This document shows positions 9,254 through 17,730 of a stretch of 64,000 bases of DNA, one piece after another (position 1 is the stretch's first letter; the number at the start of each line of letters is the position of its first letter). The DNA comes from Novosphingobium nitrogenifigens DSM 19370 (lineage in GTDB: Bacteria; Pseudomonadota; Alphaproteobacteria; Sphingomonadales; Sphingomonadaceae): contig NZ_GL876926.1 in assembly GCF_000192575.1 (NCBI RefSeq), forward strand, positions 1,312,434 through 1,376,433, in the 5' to 3' direction. The notes below the pieces were generated by a model. It was given only the letters and a program-made list of their open reading frames with translations. It was not told the DNA's origin and did no database searches. The position numbers and the translations under genes were made by a program.

Positions 9254-9799
9254 TCATTCGGCAGCGACTGCAATCCCTTCTTCTTCGGCAAGGTTTTCCC
9301 TTGCCGCACCGGCAAGAGCAACGCTGAGCGCATTGCCCATGCTTCCCAGGAACGATTCGATCGCTGTCATGCCCCGCGTGGTCAGGTGAACGAACGTACG
9401 GCGCCCGTCGCGCCCGTCCTCTTCACGCGCAACCAGTCCCCGCGTTTCGAGAATACGCAACCAGCGCAAGGCCGTCGTCGGCGGAACGTGTGCGCCGATA
9501 CACGCGCTTGTCGTCGGCACGCTGCGCCCCTCGCAAGATGCGACATAAAGATCGAGAAGGATATCCCAGGTCGGTTCGCCGAACAGATCCGCGCTGAAAA
9601 AACGCGAACGCCTTCTCCGCCCGGCATAGAATTCCCGTGCCAGAGCCAGCGCGACACGGCGACGGCGGCTCGCAGCCTCTTCGTCCTCGCTCGAAACCAG
9701 TGTGATCGGTGCGACCGGCGCAGCACGCAACGCGCGCTCCACCTTTCCGGGCCGCGCGGATGTCCCGGCCCGGGTGCTTGAAATGTAATGCATGGTCAT
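9254..9799 (-). CDS. MarR-like winged-helix transcriptional regulator
   Basis: A 181-residue DNA-binding protein. The C-terminal half has a winged-helix pattern: PTWDILLDLYVASCEGR, the recognition region IGAHVPPTTALRWLRILETRGLV, and the wing REEDGRDGRRTFVHLT. This resembles MarR-type regulators found repeatedly in sphingomonads. The N-terminal 60 residues are basic, and arginine-rich around RRRR. The start is the ATG at 9799, with TGGAG upstream. Its target is unknown; no gene lies directly divergent to suggest one. Confidence 0.72.
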   Translation of the reverse strand: MTMHYISSTRAGTSARPGKVERALRAAPVAPITLVSSEDEEAASRRRRVALALAREFYAGRRRRSRFFSADLFGEPTWDILLDLYVASCEGRSVPTTSACIGAHVPPTTALRWLRILETRGLVAREEDGRDGRRTFVHLTTRGMTAIESFLGSMGNALSVALAGAARENLAEEEGIAVAAE

Positions 9800-9818
9800 G
9801 CCTAACTCCAGGCGCAGA

Positions 9819-10286
9819 TCATGCCGTTCGGTTGGTTGCAGGGACGGATCGCCATGAACGATACCGCCCTATGCGCTGTTCACGTTCGGCGTGGGTCCAC
9901 GTCCCCCCGATCAGGATCAGCAATTGCACCCAATACGGCAGTTGCGTCATGGCCCAGTACGAGATCCGGGCCACATCGATCTCGAACAGCTTCGCGAAAT
10001 GACCGACGACGACGATCGCCTGCAACGCGCTGACCCATAAAGGCCAGGCTCTATTGGCATGAAGGGCCACCCAGGTCAGCGTGATGAACGCCCAAAGGTC
10101 GATCACGAAATGCCCAGGATTGACTTCGAACCACGCCGGATCGCCAAAAACCAGATGGTTGACGGCGTCCAGCAGGAAAGTCGCAAGGAGAACGATCGCC
10201 GCAAGCCGCTCCGGCTCGTCACCCTTGCGGGCGGCGAACGGAATGGCAAGACACAGCAGGAGTCGGGGCAGCCACAACGAGAGCAT
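9819..10286 (-). CDS. Unknown integral membrane protein
   Basis: A 155-residue protein with about four hydrophobic segments (LPRLLLCLAIPFAA, RLAAIVLLATFLLDAVNHLV, HFVIDLWAFITLTWVALHA, LPYWVQLLILIGGTWTHA). No catalytic motif or family name is recognised. It is 19 bases upstream of the MarR gene on the same strand and may be co-transcribed with it. It could simply be a sphingomonad-specific membrane protein. Confidence 0.55.
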   Translation of the reverse strand: MLSLWLPRLLLCLAIPFAARKGDEPERLAAIVLLATFLLDAVNHLVFGDPAWFEVNPGHFVIDLWAFITLTWVALHANRAWPLWVSALQAIVVVGHFAKLFEIDVARISYWAMTQLPYWVQLLILIGGTWTHAEREQRIGRYRSWRSVPATNRTA

Positions 10287-10329
10287 TCAGTATGTCCGTG
10301 CGACTGTCCCCGACACCACCATCGTCGGA

Positions 10330-10692
10330 TCAGGCCGCGCGAGCGGCTGTTTCGAACCCTGCTTCGTCGCCCACGAGCGCGAGGTCGACGTCCATCTGGG
10401 CCTGCGACGGGCAAGCATCGCCGGTCATTTCCTCGGCGATGGCATTGAGGCGTCCATGAACGCGCGCCAGTTCGCCACCGGCATCAACGACTGCCTGCTG
10501 GCTCTTGACCAGACGCATCAGCGCGTCCTGGCCAAGGAACGGCGCCACGCCGGTTTCGCGGCGGGCATTGACCATGGTGGAAAGAAGACGGGCCTGAAGA
10601 AGCAGAGCCTCGTTCAAGGCGGCTTCGGCTTCATGCAGGTCACGGGTGATCCGGCGTTGTGCAACGTGCGGCGTCATTGAAGTCATCAACAT
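10330..10692 (-). CDS. Small helical protein of unknown function
   Basis: A 120-residue, mostly alpha-helical protein, rich in Ala, Leu, Glu and Gln, with no signal peptide or membrane span. The central QDALMRLVKSQQAVVDAGGELARVHGRL region looks amphipathic or coiled-coil. The start at 10692 is supported by a strong ribosome site (GGGAGG six bases upstream). Similar short helical proteins occur in sphingomonads, but I do not recognise a named family. Confidence 0.55.
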   Translation of the reverse strand: MLMTSMTPHVAQRRITRDLHEAEAALNEALLLQARLLSTMVNARRETGVAPFLGQDALMRLVKSQQAVVDAGGELARVHGRLNAIAEEMTGDACPSQAQMDVDLALVGDEAGFETAARAA

Positions 10693-10779
10693 GTCTGGCC
10701 TCCCATCGGCGCCCCCCGGCGCCGATCACTTCTGGACTAGGAAAGCATACGACGACGCAAGTCTGATCCTGCTGCGAGC

Positions 10780-11361
10780 TTATCCGTCGATCATGTGGGC
10801 AAGTTGCGCATACATCGCGAAACCACCCATGACGACGAGAGTGACGAATACCGTGATCAAGGCAATCGCACCCACCCGCAGCAGAGTCCCCCCCTGCCCG
10901 TCGAACGCTTCGGGAAGTACGTGGTAGTGGCTTACCCGTTCCGGCTCCGGGATGGGGACAGCTGTCTCATGCAACTGATTTCCCATGGGCCCCGTTGGTT
11001 GAACCCTGATCGGAACCACCACTTCCGCCGCGACTTCCTGAGCAACCGTTTGCACCAGTTCGGATGGTTCAGGGAGATCCGGCGACCCATATATGGATTG
11101 TCCATATGTGGCTGAAACGGATGTTTCCCCCTTTGCCTCAAGCAGTTGGCGATAGGCCAGAGCCACCTCGTTACGGGTCGACACCTGCAACTTCCCACGG
11201 GCAAGCATGATGCGCTGGTCAACCGTGTGGGGCGATATCCCGAGCATCCGGGATATTTCCTTGGATGTCTTGTGCTGGATAAGCAAATCAAGAACTTGAC
11301 GCTGCTTCGCGGTCAGCATCTCGAGCGGATCGACCTGTGCAGGATCCGATGAACTGATCAC
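10780..11361 (-). CDS. LuxR-type HTH protein with C-terminal membrane anchor
   Basis: About 193 residues. The N-terminal part is a LuxR/NarL-type helix-turn-helix (LTAKQRQVLDLL, KEISRMLGISPHTVDQRI; roughly residues 15-75). A variable linker rich in Glu, Pro and Val follows, then a single membrane span near the C-terminus (VGAIALITVFVTLVVMGGFA, about residues 163-187). It has no receiver or ligand-binding domain. A membrane-tethered DNA-binding protein of this layout would have its HTH in the cytoplasm. The GTG at 11361 is chosen as start because AGGGG lies a few bases upstream; an ATG far upstream gives an unlikely extension. It is divergent from the sensor kinase at 11622. Confidence 0.7.
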   Translation of the reverse strand: MISSSDPAQVDPLEMLTAKQRQVLDLLIQHKTSKEISRMLGISPHTVDQRIMLARGKLQVSTRNEVALAYRQLLEAKGETSVSATYGQSIYGSPDLPEPSELVQTVAQEVAAEVVVPIRVQPTGPMGNQLHETAVPIPEPERVSHYHVLPEAFDGQGGTLLRVGAIALITVFVTLVVMGGFAMYAQLAHMIDG

Positions 11362-11621
11362 GATTGCATCCCCTGTAACGCCGTTGGGGCCCGCACTACA
11401 GCCCGTCGTCCGGGGCCGTAGCGCCACCAACCCCAAGACGTGTGTATACTTAAGGTTAACCCCTAACAAACTGGCAAAAATTGGTAAACCCGGCGAGACT
11501 TTGCGAATATGCCTCCGTTTCCGATCGAAGGAAAATCCGACCAAGGCATGACAGAAACGATTGCCGACAAGGGGCCCCTCCCGGTAACTCCCGACGGGAA
11601 ATCTGCGGGAGGGGGCGTCAC

Positions 11622-13277
11622 ATGGACCGCGGCCATATATCCAGCCGCATGTCGATCAGGGGAATCGGCAGACTTCTGGCCGTGAGTCGCGCCAGCCTGG
11701 CCAGCGTATTCCTTCTGGCGGTATGGCTCGATCCGCCCGGAACCGCCTATGCGGCGGATCTCGGCTACATCATGGTCATTCTCTACGCAGCCTGGTCAGC
11801 ACTGCTCGTCTTCGTCGCGATGCGGAGTTGGTGGCATGAATATCGATTCGCCCCTCTCGTCCAGGGCATCGACATTCTCGCCTTTGCCGCCGCAGCATTC
11901 CTCACCGAGGCAGCCGACGGCAACTTTCACAGCCCTTTTCTCGCTTTTGCCGCGTTCCTGCTCATCACCGCCTCGCTGCGCTGGGGCATGCGGACGGTTG
12001 GGTTAACCGCGATCACGCTGACGATGCTTTACGGCGCAGTAGGAACAGGTGCCAGCATCCTCGGCCTGGCACATAGCGTTCACCAACTTCTGCACCGCGA
12101 AACCTATCTCATCGCTCTGTCAATCATGCTCGTGTGGCTCGGTGCAGGACCGAAAACGCCCCGAATGCTGCCATTGCCCGATCCGGGCGGAATCCCCGGC
12201 AAACGAAAGATGGAGTTGATTTCGAGCGCCCTGACCTTCACCTGCGACACGCTTCACGCCCAAAAAGCCGCGATTGCGCTGTTGCACGAGGAAGAGCTCT
12301 GGACCGAAGTCTTCCATCGCGAGCATGGGCAGATCCGCGTCGAGCGCCTCCCCTTCGACGACCAGGCCGGACACGCTGACGATCCGGATACAGCCGTCCT
12401 TTTCGACACACGGAAAGGGCGACGGATCACGTCCACCCCGGACGATCGCCTGGGCATATTGCGGGAACATTATTTCATTGAATTATCAAATACATTTGCC
12501 GCAAATGAGGGAATTTCCGCGAACTTCTCCTTCAATGGTGCGCAAGGCGAACTGCTCATATGGACGATGGACGCGCCCTGCGTCGATGATCTTCCGGTGG
12601 CACGCTCGCTCGCACGGGAAATCGGCGCAGCACTGGAACACGAGGAAACCGCCGCCCTTGCCCAATCGATTGCGGTCGCCAATGTCCGCAATGCGGTTGC
12701 GCGGGACCTCCACGACAGCGTCGCGCAATTCATGGCAGGGACGATCTTCCGTCTCGAAGCCTTGCGCGGATGGTGTCGGCGGGGAGAAGATCCCGACGAG
12801 GAAATCGTCGCCATCAAGAGCGCACTTCGTACCGAACAGAGACACCTTCGCGCCATGATCGACCGCCTCCGGAACGCCACCGACGGCGACCGCGACGCGG
12901 ATGTCATTGCCGAACTTCAGTCCGTGCTCGACGAAATCGGCCAGCACTGGCAGATCTCGACAGACCTGATCTCTGCGCACGTCGCTCTCGACGTACCAAT
13001 CGGCCTTGCCTATGATTTGCGGCAACTCGTACGCGAAGCGGTCGCCAATGCAGTTCGCCACGGAGAATGTCGTCATATCGAACTGGTTCTGAAAAGGGAG
13101 CCGGACCAAACCTTGCGCATCCGCATTAGGGATGACGGCAAAGGTTTTCCCGAAGCCCCGACGGCGCCACGGTCGATCGATGAACGCATCCGCGCATTGG
13201 GCGGCCGGCTGAACGTCGCCAACACGAACCCGGGCGTCGAACTCCATATCGAAGTGCCAATCAGGAAAGCGTCATGA
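11622..13277 (+). CDS. NarX/UhpB-type sensor histidine kinase
   Basis: A 551-residue membrane kinase. The N-terminal 150 residues form a multi-span membrane sensor (segments such as LGYIMVILYAAWSALLVFVA and AFLLITASLRWGM). A GAF-like cytosolic region follows (about 180-340), then a HisKA_3 dimerisation segment, RDLHDSVAQFMAG, with His364 as predicted phosphorylation site. A C-terminal ATPase ends the protein (REAVANAVRHG, DDGKGF). The ATG at 11622 follows GGGAGGGGG and leaves a sensible N-terminus. The stop overlaps the response regulator by four bases, so the two form one signalling pair. Stimulus unknown. Confidence 0.9.
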   Translation: MDRGHISSRMSIRGIGRLLAVSRASLASVFLLAVWLDPPGTAYAADLGYIMVILYAAWSALLVFVAMRSWWHEYRFAPLVQGIDILAFAAAAFLTEAADGNFHSPFLAFAAFLLITASLRWGMRTVGLTAITLTMLYGAVGTGASILGLAHSVHQLLHRETYLIALSIMLVWLGAGPKTPRMLPLPDPGGIPGKRKMELISSALTFTCDTLHAQKAAIALLHEEELWTEVFHREHGQIRVERLPFDDQAGHADDPDTAVLFDTRKGRRITSTPDDRLGILREHYFIELSNTFAANEGISANFSFNGAQGELLIWTMDAPCVDDLPVARSLAREIGAALEHEETAALAQSIAVANVRNAVARDLHDSVAQFMAGTIFRLEALRGWCRRGEDPDEEIVAIKSALRTEQRHLRAMIDRLRNATDGDRDADVIAELQSVLDEIGQHWQISTDLISAHVALDVPIGLAYDLRQLVREAVANAVRHGECRHIELVLKREPDQTLRIRIRDDGKGFPEAPTAPRSIDERIRALGGRLNVANTNPGVELHIEVPIRKAS

Positions 13278-13900
13278 CTACTTTGCTGGTCGCCGATGAC
13301 CACTGCTTCATCCGATCAGGGATCGAAGCCATCCTGCGCGGAAGCCGTTTCCGTATCGTCGCGAACACTGCAAGCGGCGAAGAAACCCTGTCGGCGATCA
13401 AGACGCATGATCCGGAGATCGTGCTGCTCGACGTGAATATGCCTGGCATGAACGGGATCGACGTGCTCGATGCGGTCCGCAAGCGCGGCGACCATCGTCC
13501 GATCATTCTCCTGACGGCAGAATTGACCGACCGGCAATTGATGGCCGCCATGCGTGCGGGCATCGAGGGCATCGTGCTCAAGGACGGGAGTGAGGACGAG
13601 CTGCTCGACGCGCTCGCACAGGTTTCCCGGGGGAAGAAAGCCATCGCGCCTGCCCTGCTCCAGCGTGCACTCGACCTCTCGCTCCATCCCGAAACAGAAG
13701 GTCCGCTCGACCGCCTCAGCACGCGCGAACGCCGGATTGCCCGCCTTGTGGCGCGCGGCATGCGCAACCGCGACATCGGCGCGGAAATGAACATCGGCGA
13801 AGGGACCGTCAAAGTCTACCTTCACGGCATCTATCAGAAACTCAACATCGACAACCGCACCGAACTCGCTCTTCTCGCGATCAGCGAGCCCTGCGATTAA
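13274..13900 (+). CDS. NarL/FixJ-family response regulator
   Basis: A 208-residue response regulator. The receiver domain has the acidic pocket (DD at 8-9), the phospho-acceptor Asp53 in VLLDVNMPGMNG, the conserved Thr (LLTAEL) and Lys (VLKDGS). The C-terminal LuxR-type HTH (LSTRERRIARLVARGMRNRDIGAEMNIGEGTVKVYLHGI) ends the protein. It overlaps the kinase gene at 11622-13277 by four bases and is the evident partner. Likely activates or represses nearby or remote promoters; the divergent LuxR-like gene and the secretion system just downstream are possible targets but this is inference. Confidence 0.93.
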   Translation: MTTLLVADDHCFIRSGIEAILRGSRFRIVANTASGEETLSAIKTHDPEIVLLDVNMPGMNGIDVLDAVRKRGDHRPIILLTAELTDRQLMAAMRAGIEGIVLKDGSEDELLDALAQVSRGKKAIAPALLQRALDLSLHPETEGPLDRLSTRERRIARLVARGMRNRDIGAEMNIGEGTVKVYLHGIYQKLNIDNRTELALLAISEPCD

Positions 13901-14006
13901 CCCGTCAGGTGTTCGCTATCTCGTTGAAACGCGGCGAATAGGGATGGTTACGTAACCGCGTGTTACCGGATTGCCGCGCCCGATGTTGGCGCGCAAACAC
14001 GGCGAC

Positions 14007-14393
14007 ATGGCAATGACCAATGCAGAGCGCCAGCGTCGCTATCGACAGAAGCTGAAAGCCCGCGCGTCCGGCGACGCGCTGGGGGATCGCGTGCGGGAAG
14101 CAAGCGACCGCGCCGTCGCCGCGCTCTGGGCATTCCACGAGCGGCCGGCACCGGGCGGCGTTCGCTGGTCCGACATCGACGGATGCACAACCCTCGACGA
14201 CTATCTCGCCGAATTGCAGCGCAGCCCGGGAAACCTGGTCGAGGCGTGCTATGCCTTCGTGCCTGATTTCGAAGGCCTGACCGAAGAGGAAGCACGCGCA
14301 ATCCGCGCCATCATCGATATTGCCGATGCTGTGCAGCTTGCGCCCGTCCGGACATCTGCGCGGATCACCCAACCCACTGCCTTTGCTGCGTAA
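14007..14393 (+). CDS. Small protein with basic N-terminus, unknown function
   Basis: About 128 residues starting MAMTNAERQRRYRQKLKARA, an arginine-rich helix of a type seen at the start of many short uncharacterised alphaproteobacterial and phage-associated proteins. The rest is acidic and helical (LDDYLAELQRSPGNLVEACYAF, LTEEEARAIRAIIDIADA). No enzymatic motif is seen. Two ATGs two codons apart (14007, 14013) make the exact start uncertain. It lies between the two-component genes and the type I secretion genes and may belong to neither. Confidence 0.5.
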   Translation: MAMTNAERQRRYRQKLKARASGDALGDRVREASDRAVAALWAFHERPAPGGVRWSDIDGCTTLDDYLAELQRSPGNLVEACYAFVPDFEGLTEEEARAIRAIIDIADAVQLAPVRTSARITQPTAFAA

Positions 14394-14488
14394 ATCCAAG
14401 AAACATGCGCCGAAAAAGGTATCCCGCCGCACAAGAGCGGCACCCCCTTGCGCACGATGCGCAATCGGGCCTCCTACCACGGCCCATC

Positions 14489-14504
14489 ATTACTGATCGG
14501 TAAT
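14489..14504. promoter_or_regulatory. Near-palindrome upstream of secretion operon
   Basis: ATTACTGATCGGTAAT matches its own reverse complement at 14 of 16 positions and lies about 100 bases upstream of the secretion ATPase gene, in the only promoter-sized gap before the operon. It is a candidate operator; no regulator can be named. Confidence 0.3.
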
Positions 14505-14600
14505 CCTTAATTTCATTCAGGCCAAAATCGCGATCGCACCGAATTGGTGGCGTTTGCGCCCCGGTTGTCTTGATGAAGCAATCCCGTTAATTTAGGCAAA

Positions 14601-16373
14601 GTGGCGCAGGGAGCAGGCGTGGATCGACAGTTTTTCAACATGTTCTTGCAGCGTTACCGGGGGAGTCTCACTCTCGTTGCGGTGGCGAGTCTGCTTTTGA
14701 ACGTGCTCGTTTTCGCCGGTTCGGCCTACATGATGCTGGTCTATGACTCGGTCTTGCCGAGCCGCAGCATCCCGACCCTGCTCGGCCTCTTCGGCATGCT
14801 CGTGCTGGTCTACGTGTTCCAGTCGCTGTTCGAAGCGATCCGTAACGAGGCTCTGCTCGGCATCGCCAACGGCGTTCACGACGATCTGTTCGAAGCCGTC
14901 CATTACGCGACCGTCACGCGACCGCTGCGCCAGGGACAGGATCGCGGGGACGGCCTGCAATTCATCCGCGACCTCGATTCCATCCATGGGTTCCTTGCCG
15001 GATCGGGTCCGCTGGCCCTGATCGACCTGCCGTGGGTCATCGTGTTCATGGCGGTGCTCTTTGCGCTGCACTGGTGGCTGGGACTGACCGCACTCATCGG
15101 CTCGGCGATCATGGCGAGCCTTGCCGTATGGTCCAATCGACGGACCCAGACGGGATCGCGCGAACTGGCGAACATCACGAGCCGACGGTCGGCTGCCACT
15201 CTGGCGGAAATCCGCTTCAGCGAATCCGCACTGGCCATGGGGATGCAGGAACGGCTGATCCAGCGCACGCTGACCTGGGAACAGGATTTCATCGGCGCCC
15301 AGTCCTTCCTTGCCCGCACGGTCGCGCGCCTTGGCGGGGCCAGCAAATCCTTCCGCATGCTGCTCCAGTCGCTGATCCTCACCGTCGGCGCCTTGCTGGT
15401 GATCGACAATCAGGCAAGCGGCGGCGTAATCCTCGCTTCATCGGTTCTTTCAGGACGCGCGCTGGCTCCGGTCGACATGGCGATCGCCAATTGGAAAGGC
15501 CTGATTGCCGCCCGAACCGGCTGGACCCGGGTGGTTCAGGCCATCGCCGCATTCCGCCGCCCGGCAGAACGGGGCGTCGCTCTCGACCGCCCGTCGCACG
15601 AACTCGCGATCCGCGACATCTGGGTCGCTCCTCCGGGCACGCAACGCTTCACCGTTCAGGGTATCAGCCTCTCGCTGAACCCAGGACAAGTGCTGGGGAT
15701 CATCGGCCCCAGTGCAGCGGGCAAGACGACACTGGTCCGCGCCATCCTCGGGATATGGAAACCGGCACGCGGGGAAGTTCGCCTCGACGGCGCGACATTC
15801 GATCAGTGGGATGCCGACACCCTCGGCAGCTATCTCGGCTATGTTCCGCAGACGATCGACCTCGTGGATGGCACGATCGGTCAGAACATCGCCCGTTTCG
15901 ATCCCGACGCCACATCCGAAGCGATCATCGCCGCTGCCCGGGCGGCAGGCATGCACGAAACGATCCTGTCGCTGCCCGACGGCTATGAGACGCAGGTTTC
16001 GGCGGGCGGCGTCGAGCTTTCTGCCGGACAGCGCCAGCGGGTCGGGCTTGCTCGCGCACTTTACGGCGATCCCTTCCTGCTCGTTCTCGACGAAGCAAAT
16101 TCCAATCTCGATGCGACCGGCGACGCAGCGCTCGCCAATGCCATCGCCAGCGTGCAGGGGCGTGGCGGGATCGTCATCATGATTACCCATCGCCCGGCGA
16201 CACTGGGCTCAGCCACGCATCTTGCCATCATTCAGGGCGGCCGCCTTGCCGATTTCGGGGATCGCGACACCGTGCTTCGCCGCATGCAGGAAAACGACAG
16301 TTCGCGTCCTGCGGTTTCCGAACCGACCGCTGCCGCCCAAGGCCGCGCCGTTCCGAACGGAGCCCAAGCATGA
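14601..16373 (+). CDS. prtD: Type I secretion ABC transporter (PrtD/HlyB-like)
   Basis: Inner-membrane ATPase of a type I secretion system, 590 residues. The N-terminal half is a six-span exporter domain (MMLVYDSVLPSRSIPTLL, typical of PrtD). The C-terminal half is the nucleotide-binding domain, with Walker A GPSAAGKTT (about 369-377), signature LSAGQRQRVGLARAL (about 471), and Walker B LLVLDEANSNLD. No C39 peptidase domain is present, which fits transporters of RTX-type substrates with C-terminal signals. The start is GTG at 14601 or GTG at 14619; the second has a better-placed GGGAG. The stop overlaps the next gene by four bases. Confidence 0.92.
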   Translation: MAQGAGVDRQFFNMFLQRYRGSLTLVAVASLLLNVLVFAGSAYMMLVYDSVLPSRSIPTLLGLFGMLVLVYVFQSLFEAIRNEALLGIANGVHDDLFEAVHYATVTRPLRQGQDRGDGLQFIRDLDSIHGFLAGSGPLALIDLPWVIVFMAVLFALHWWLGLTALIGSAIMASLAVWSNRRTQTGSRELANITSRRSAATLAEIRFSESALAMGMQERLIQRTLTWEQDFIGAQSFLARTVARLGGASKSFRMLLQSLILTVGALLVIDNQASGGVILASSVLSGRALAPVDMAIANWKGLIAARTGWTRVVQAIAAFRRPAERGVALDRPSHELAIRDIWVAPPGTQRFTVQGISLSLNPGQVLGIIGPSAAGKTTLVRAILGIWKPARGEVRLDGATFDQWDADTLGSYLGYVPQTIDLVDGTIGQNIARFDPDATSEAIIAAARAAGMHETILSLPDGYETQVSAGGVELSAGQRQRVGLARALYGDPFLLVLDEANSNLDATGDAALANAIASVQGRGGIVIMITHRPATLGSATHLAIIQGGRLADFGDRDTVLRRMQENDSSRPAVSEPTAAAQGRAVPNGAQA

Positions 16374-17719
16374 ATGCGCCCCTCCCCCCCGACGCCGCCC
16401 GCGCGCTTATCCCTCATCTCTGGGATAACAGCGCGCCGCCGCAGGCACGGTCGCCGCGCCTGCTTGGTCGCCTGCTTCTTGCGACGGGGCTCCTGCTCAT
16501 GGTGCTCTTCGTGCTGGCGATCGCCGTGCCGATCGGTGGCGCGGTCATCGGCGGCGGACAGGTTTCCGTCGAAACGCGCGTCAAGCGGATCGCCCATCCG
16601 ACCGGAGGCGTGATCAAGCAGATTCTGGTCACCAACGGTCAGCACGTGACCGAAGGCCAGTTGCTGTTGCGCTTCGACGACCGCGTGACCGGCGCGGACG
16701 AACGCTTTTCCAGCCTGACGGTCGAACAGTTACTTGCGCAAAAGGCCCGGCTCGAAGCCGAGCGCCTCGGACAATCGCGGATCGATTTCCCCACCGAACT
16801 GACCGGGGCCAACACGCCGACGGCGCGCAAGGCCATGGAGGACGAGCAACACCTCTTCACCATGCGCCAGACCGAAGAGGCCGACATGAAGTCGCAGATG
16901 TCGGCGCGTGTCGCTCAGTACAACGAGGAAATCCGTGGACTGGAAGCCCAGATCGCGGCCCTGCGCCAGCAGCGCAAGCTGATCGAGCCCGAGCGCCAGA
17001 GCGCGCGCGAACTCTGGGACAAGCAGCTTGTGACGATCAGCCGCCTCAACCAGCTCGAACGCACGGCCGTCGACATGGACGGCAGCCTCGGATCGCTTCA
17101 GGCGCAGATCGCGCAGGCCCGCGCCAAGATCACCGAAGCGCAAGCCCAGTCGATCCAGCTGACGCAGACGCGCCGGGTCGAGGCCGGGAACGATCTCAAC
17201 CAGATCAATTCGACGCTCAACCAGCAGCAGTTGCGCAGTGTCTCGGCAACCGATTCCCAGGTGCGCAGCGACGTCCGGGCCCCCTATTCGGGCACGATCG
17301 AAAAGATCGCCTTCGTCGCGATCGGCGATGTCGTCCGCCCGGCCGAACCCATCATGGAAATCGTGCCCGACCGCGACACCATGGTGGTCGAGGCGATGAT
17401 CAGCCCGACCGACATCGACCAGGTGGCAAAGGGGCAGGTCACCCGAATCCGGTTCTCGAGCTTCAACCGCGCAGCCACGCCGGAAATTCCGGGCAAGGTG
17501 ATCTATGTCGCGACAGACCGCACCGAGAACCCGGAATCCAAGCAGGCCTACTACACCGTCCGCGTCGAGATCGATCAGGCCATGCTCCGCCGCGAGCATC
17601 TGGACCTGCGCAGCGGCATGCCAGCCGAAGTCTATATCGAAACCGGGTCGCGTTCGTTGATGTCGTACCTCACCAAGCCGCTCCGCGACCAGTTCGTGCG
17701 CGCGTTCCGCGACGATTGA
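16370..17719 (+). CDS. prtE: Type I secretion membrane fusion protein (PrtE/HlyD-like)
   Basis: Periplasmic adaptor of 449 residues linking the ABC transporter to TolC. One N-terminal membrane span (LLLATGLLLMVLFVLAIAVPIGGAV) is followed by a first lipoyl half-motif (KRIAHPTGGVIKQILVTNGQHVTEGQLL), long coiled-coil hairpins rich in Gln/Glu/Arg, a second lipoyl half (VRAPYSGTIEKIAFVAIGDVV) and a beta-barrel C-terminus typical of HlyD. It is coupled by ATGA overlap to the ABC gene and followed directly by the TolC gene. Known members form a hexameric channel with TolC. Confidence 0.93.
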   Translation: MNAPLPPDAARALIPHLWDNSAPPQARSPRLLGRLLLATGLLLMVLFVLAIAVPIGGAVIGGGQVSVETRVKRIAHPTGGVIKQILVTNGQHVTEGQLLLRFDDRVTGADERFSSLTVEQLLAQKARLEAERLGQSRIDFPTELTGANTPTARKAMEDEQHLFTMRQTEEADMKSQMSARVAQYNEEIRGLEAQIAALRQQRKLIEPERQSARELWDKQLVTISRLNQLERTAVDMDGSLGSLQAQIAQARAKITEAQAQSIQLTQTRRVEAGNDLNQINSTLNQQQLRSVSATDSQVRSDVRAPYSGTIEKIAFVAIGDVVRPAEPIMEIVPDRDTMVVEAMISPTDIDQVAKGQVTRIRFSSFNRAATPEIPGKVIYVATDRTENPESKQAYYTVRVEIDQAMLRREHLDLRSGMPAEVYIETGSRSLMSYLTKPLRDQFVRAFRDD

Positions 17720-17730
17720 GCGTGTCCACC

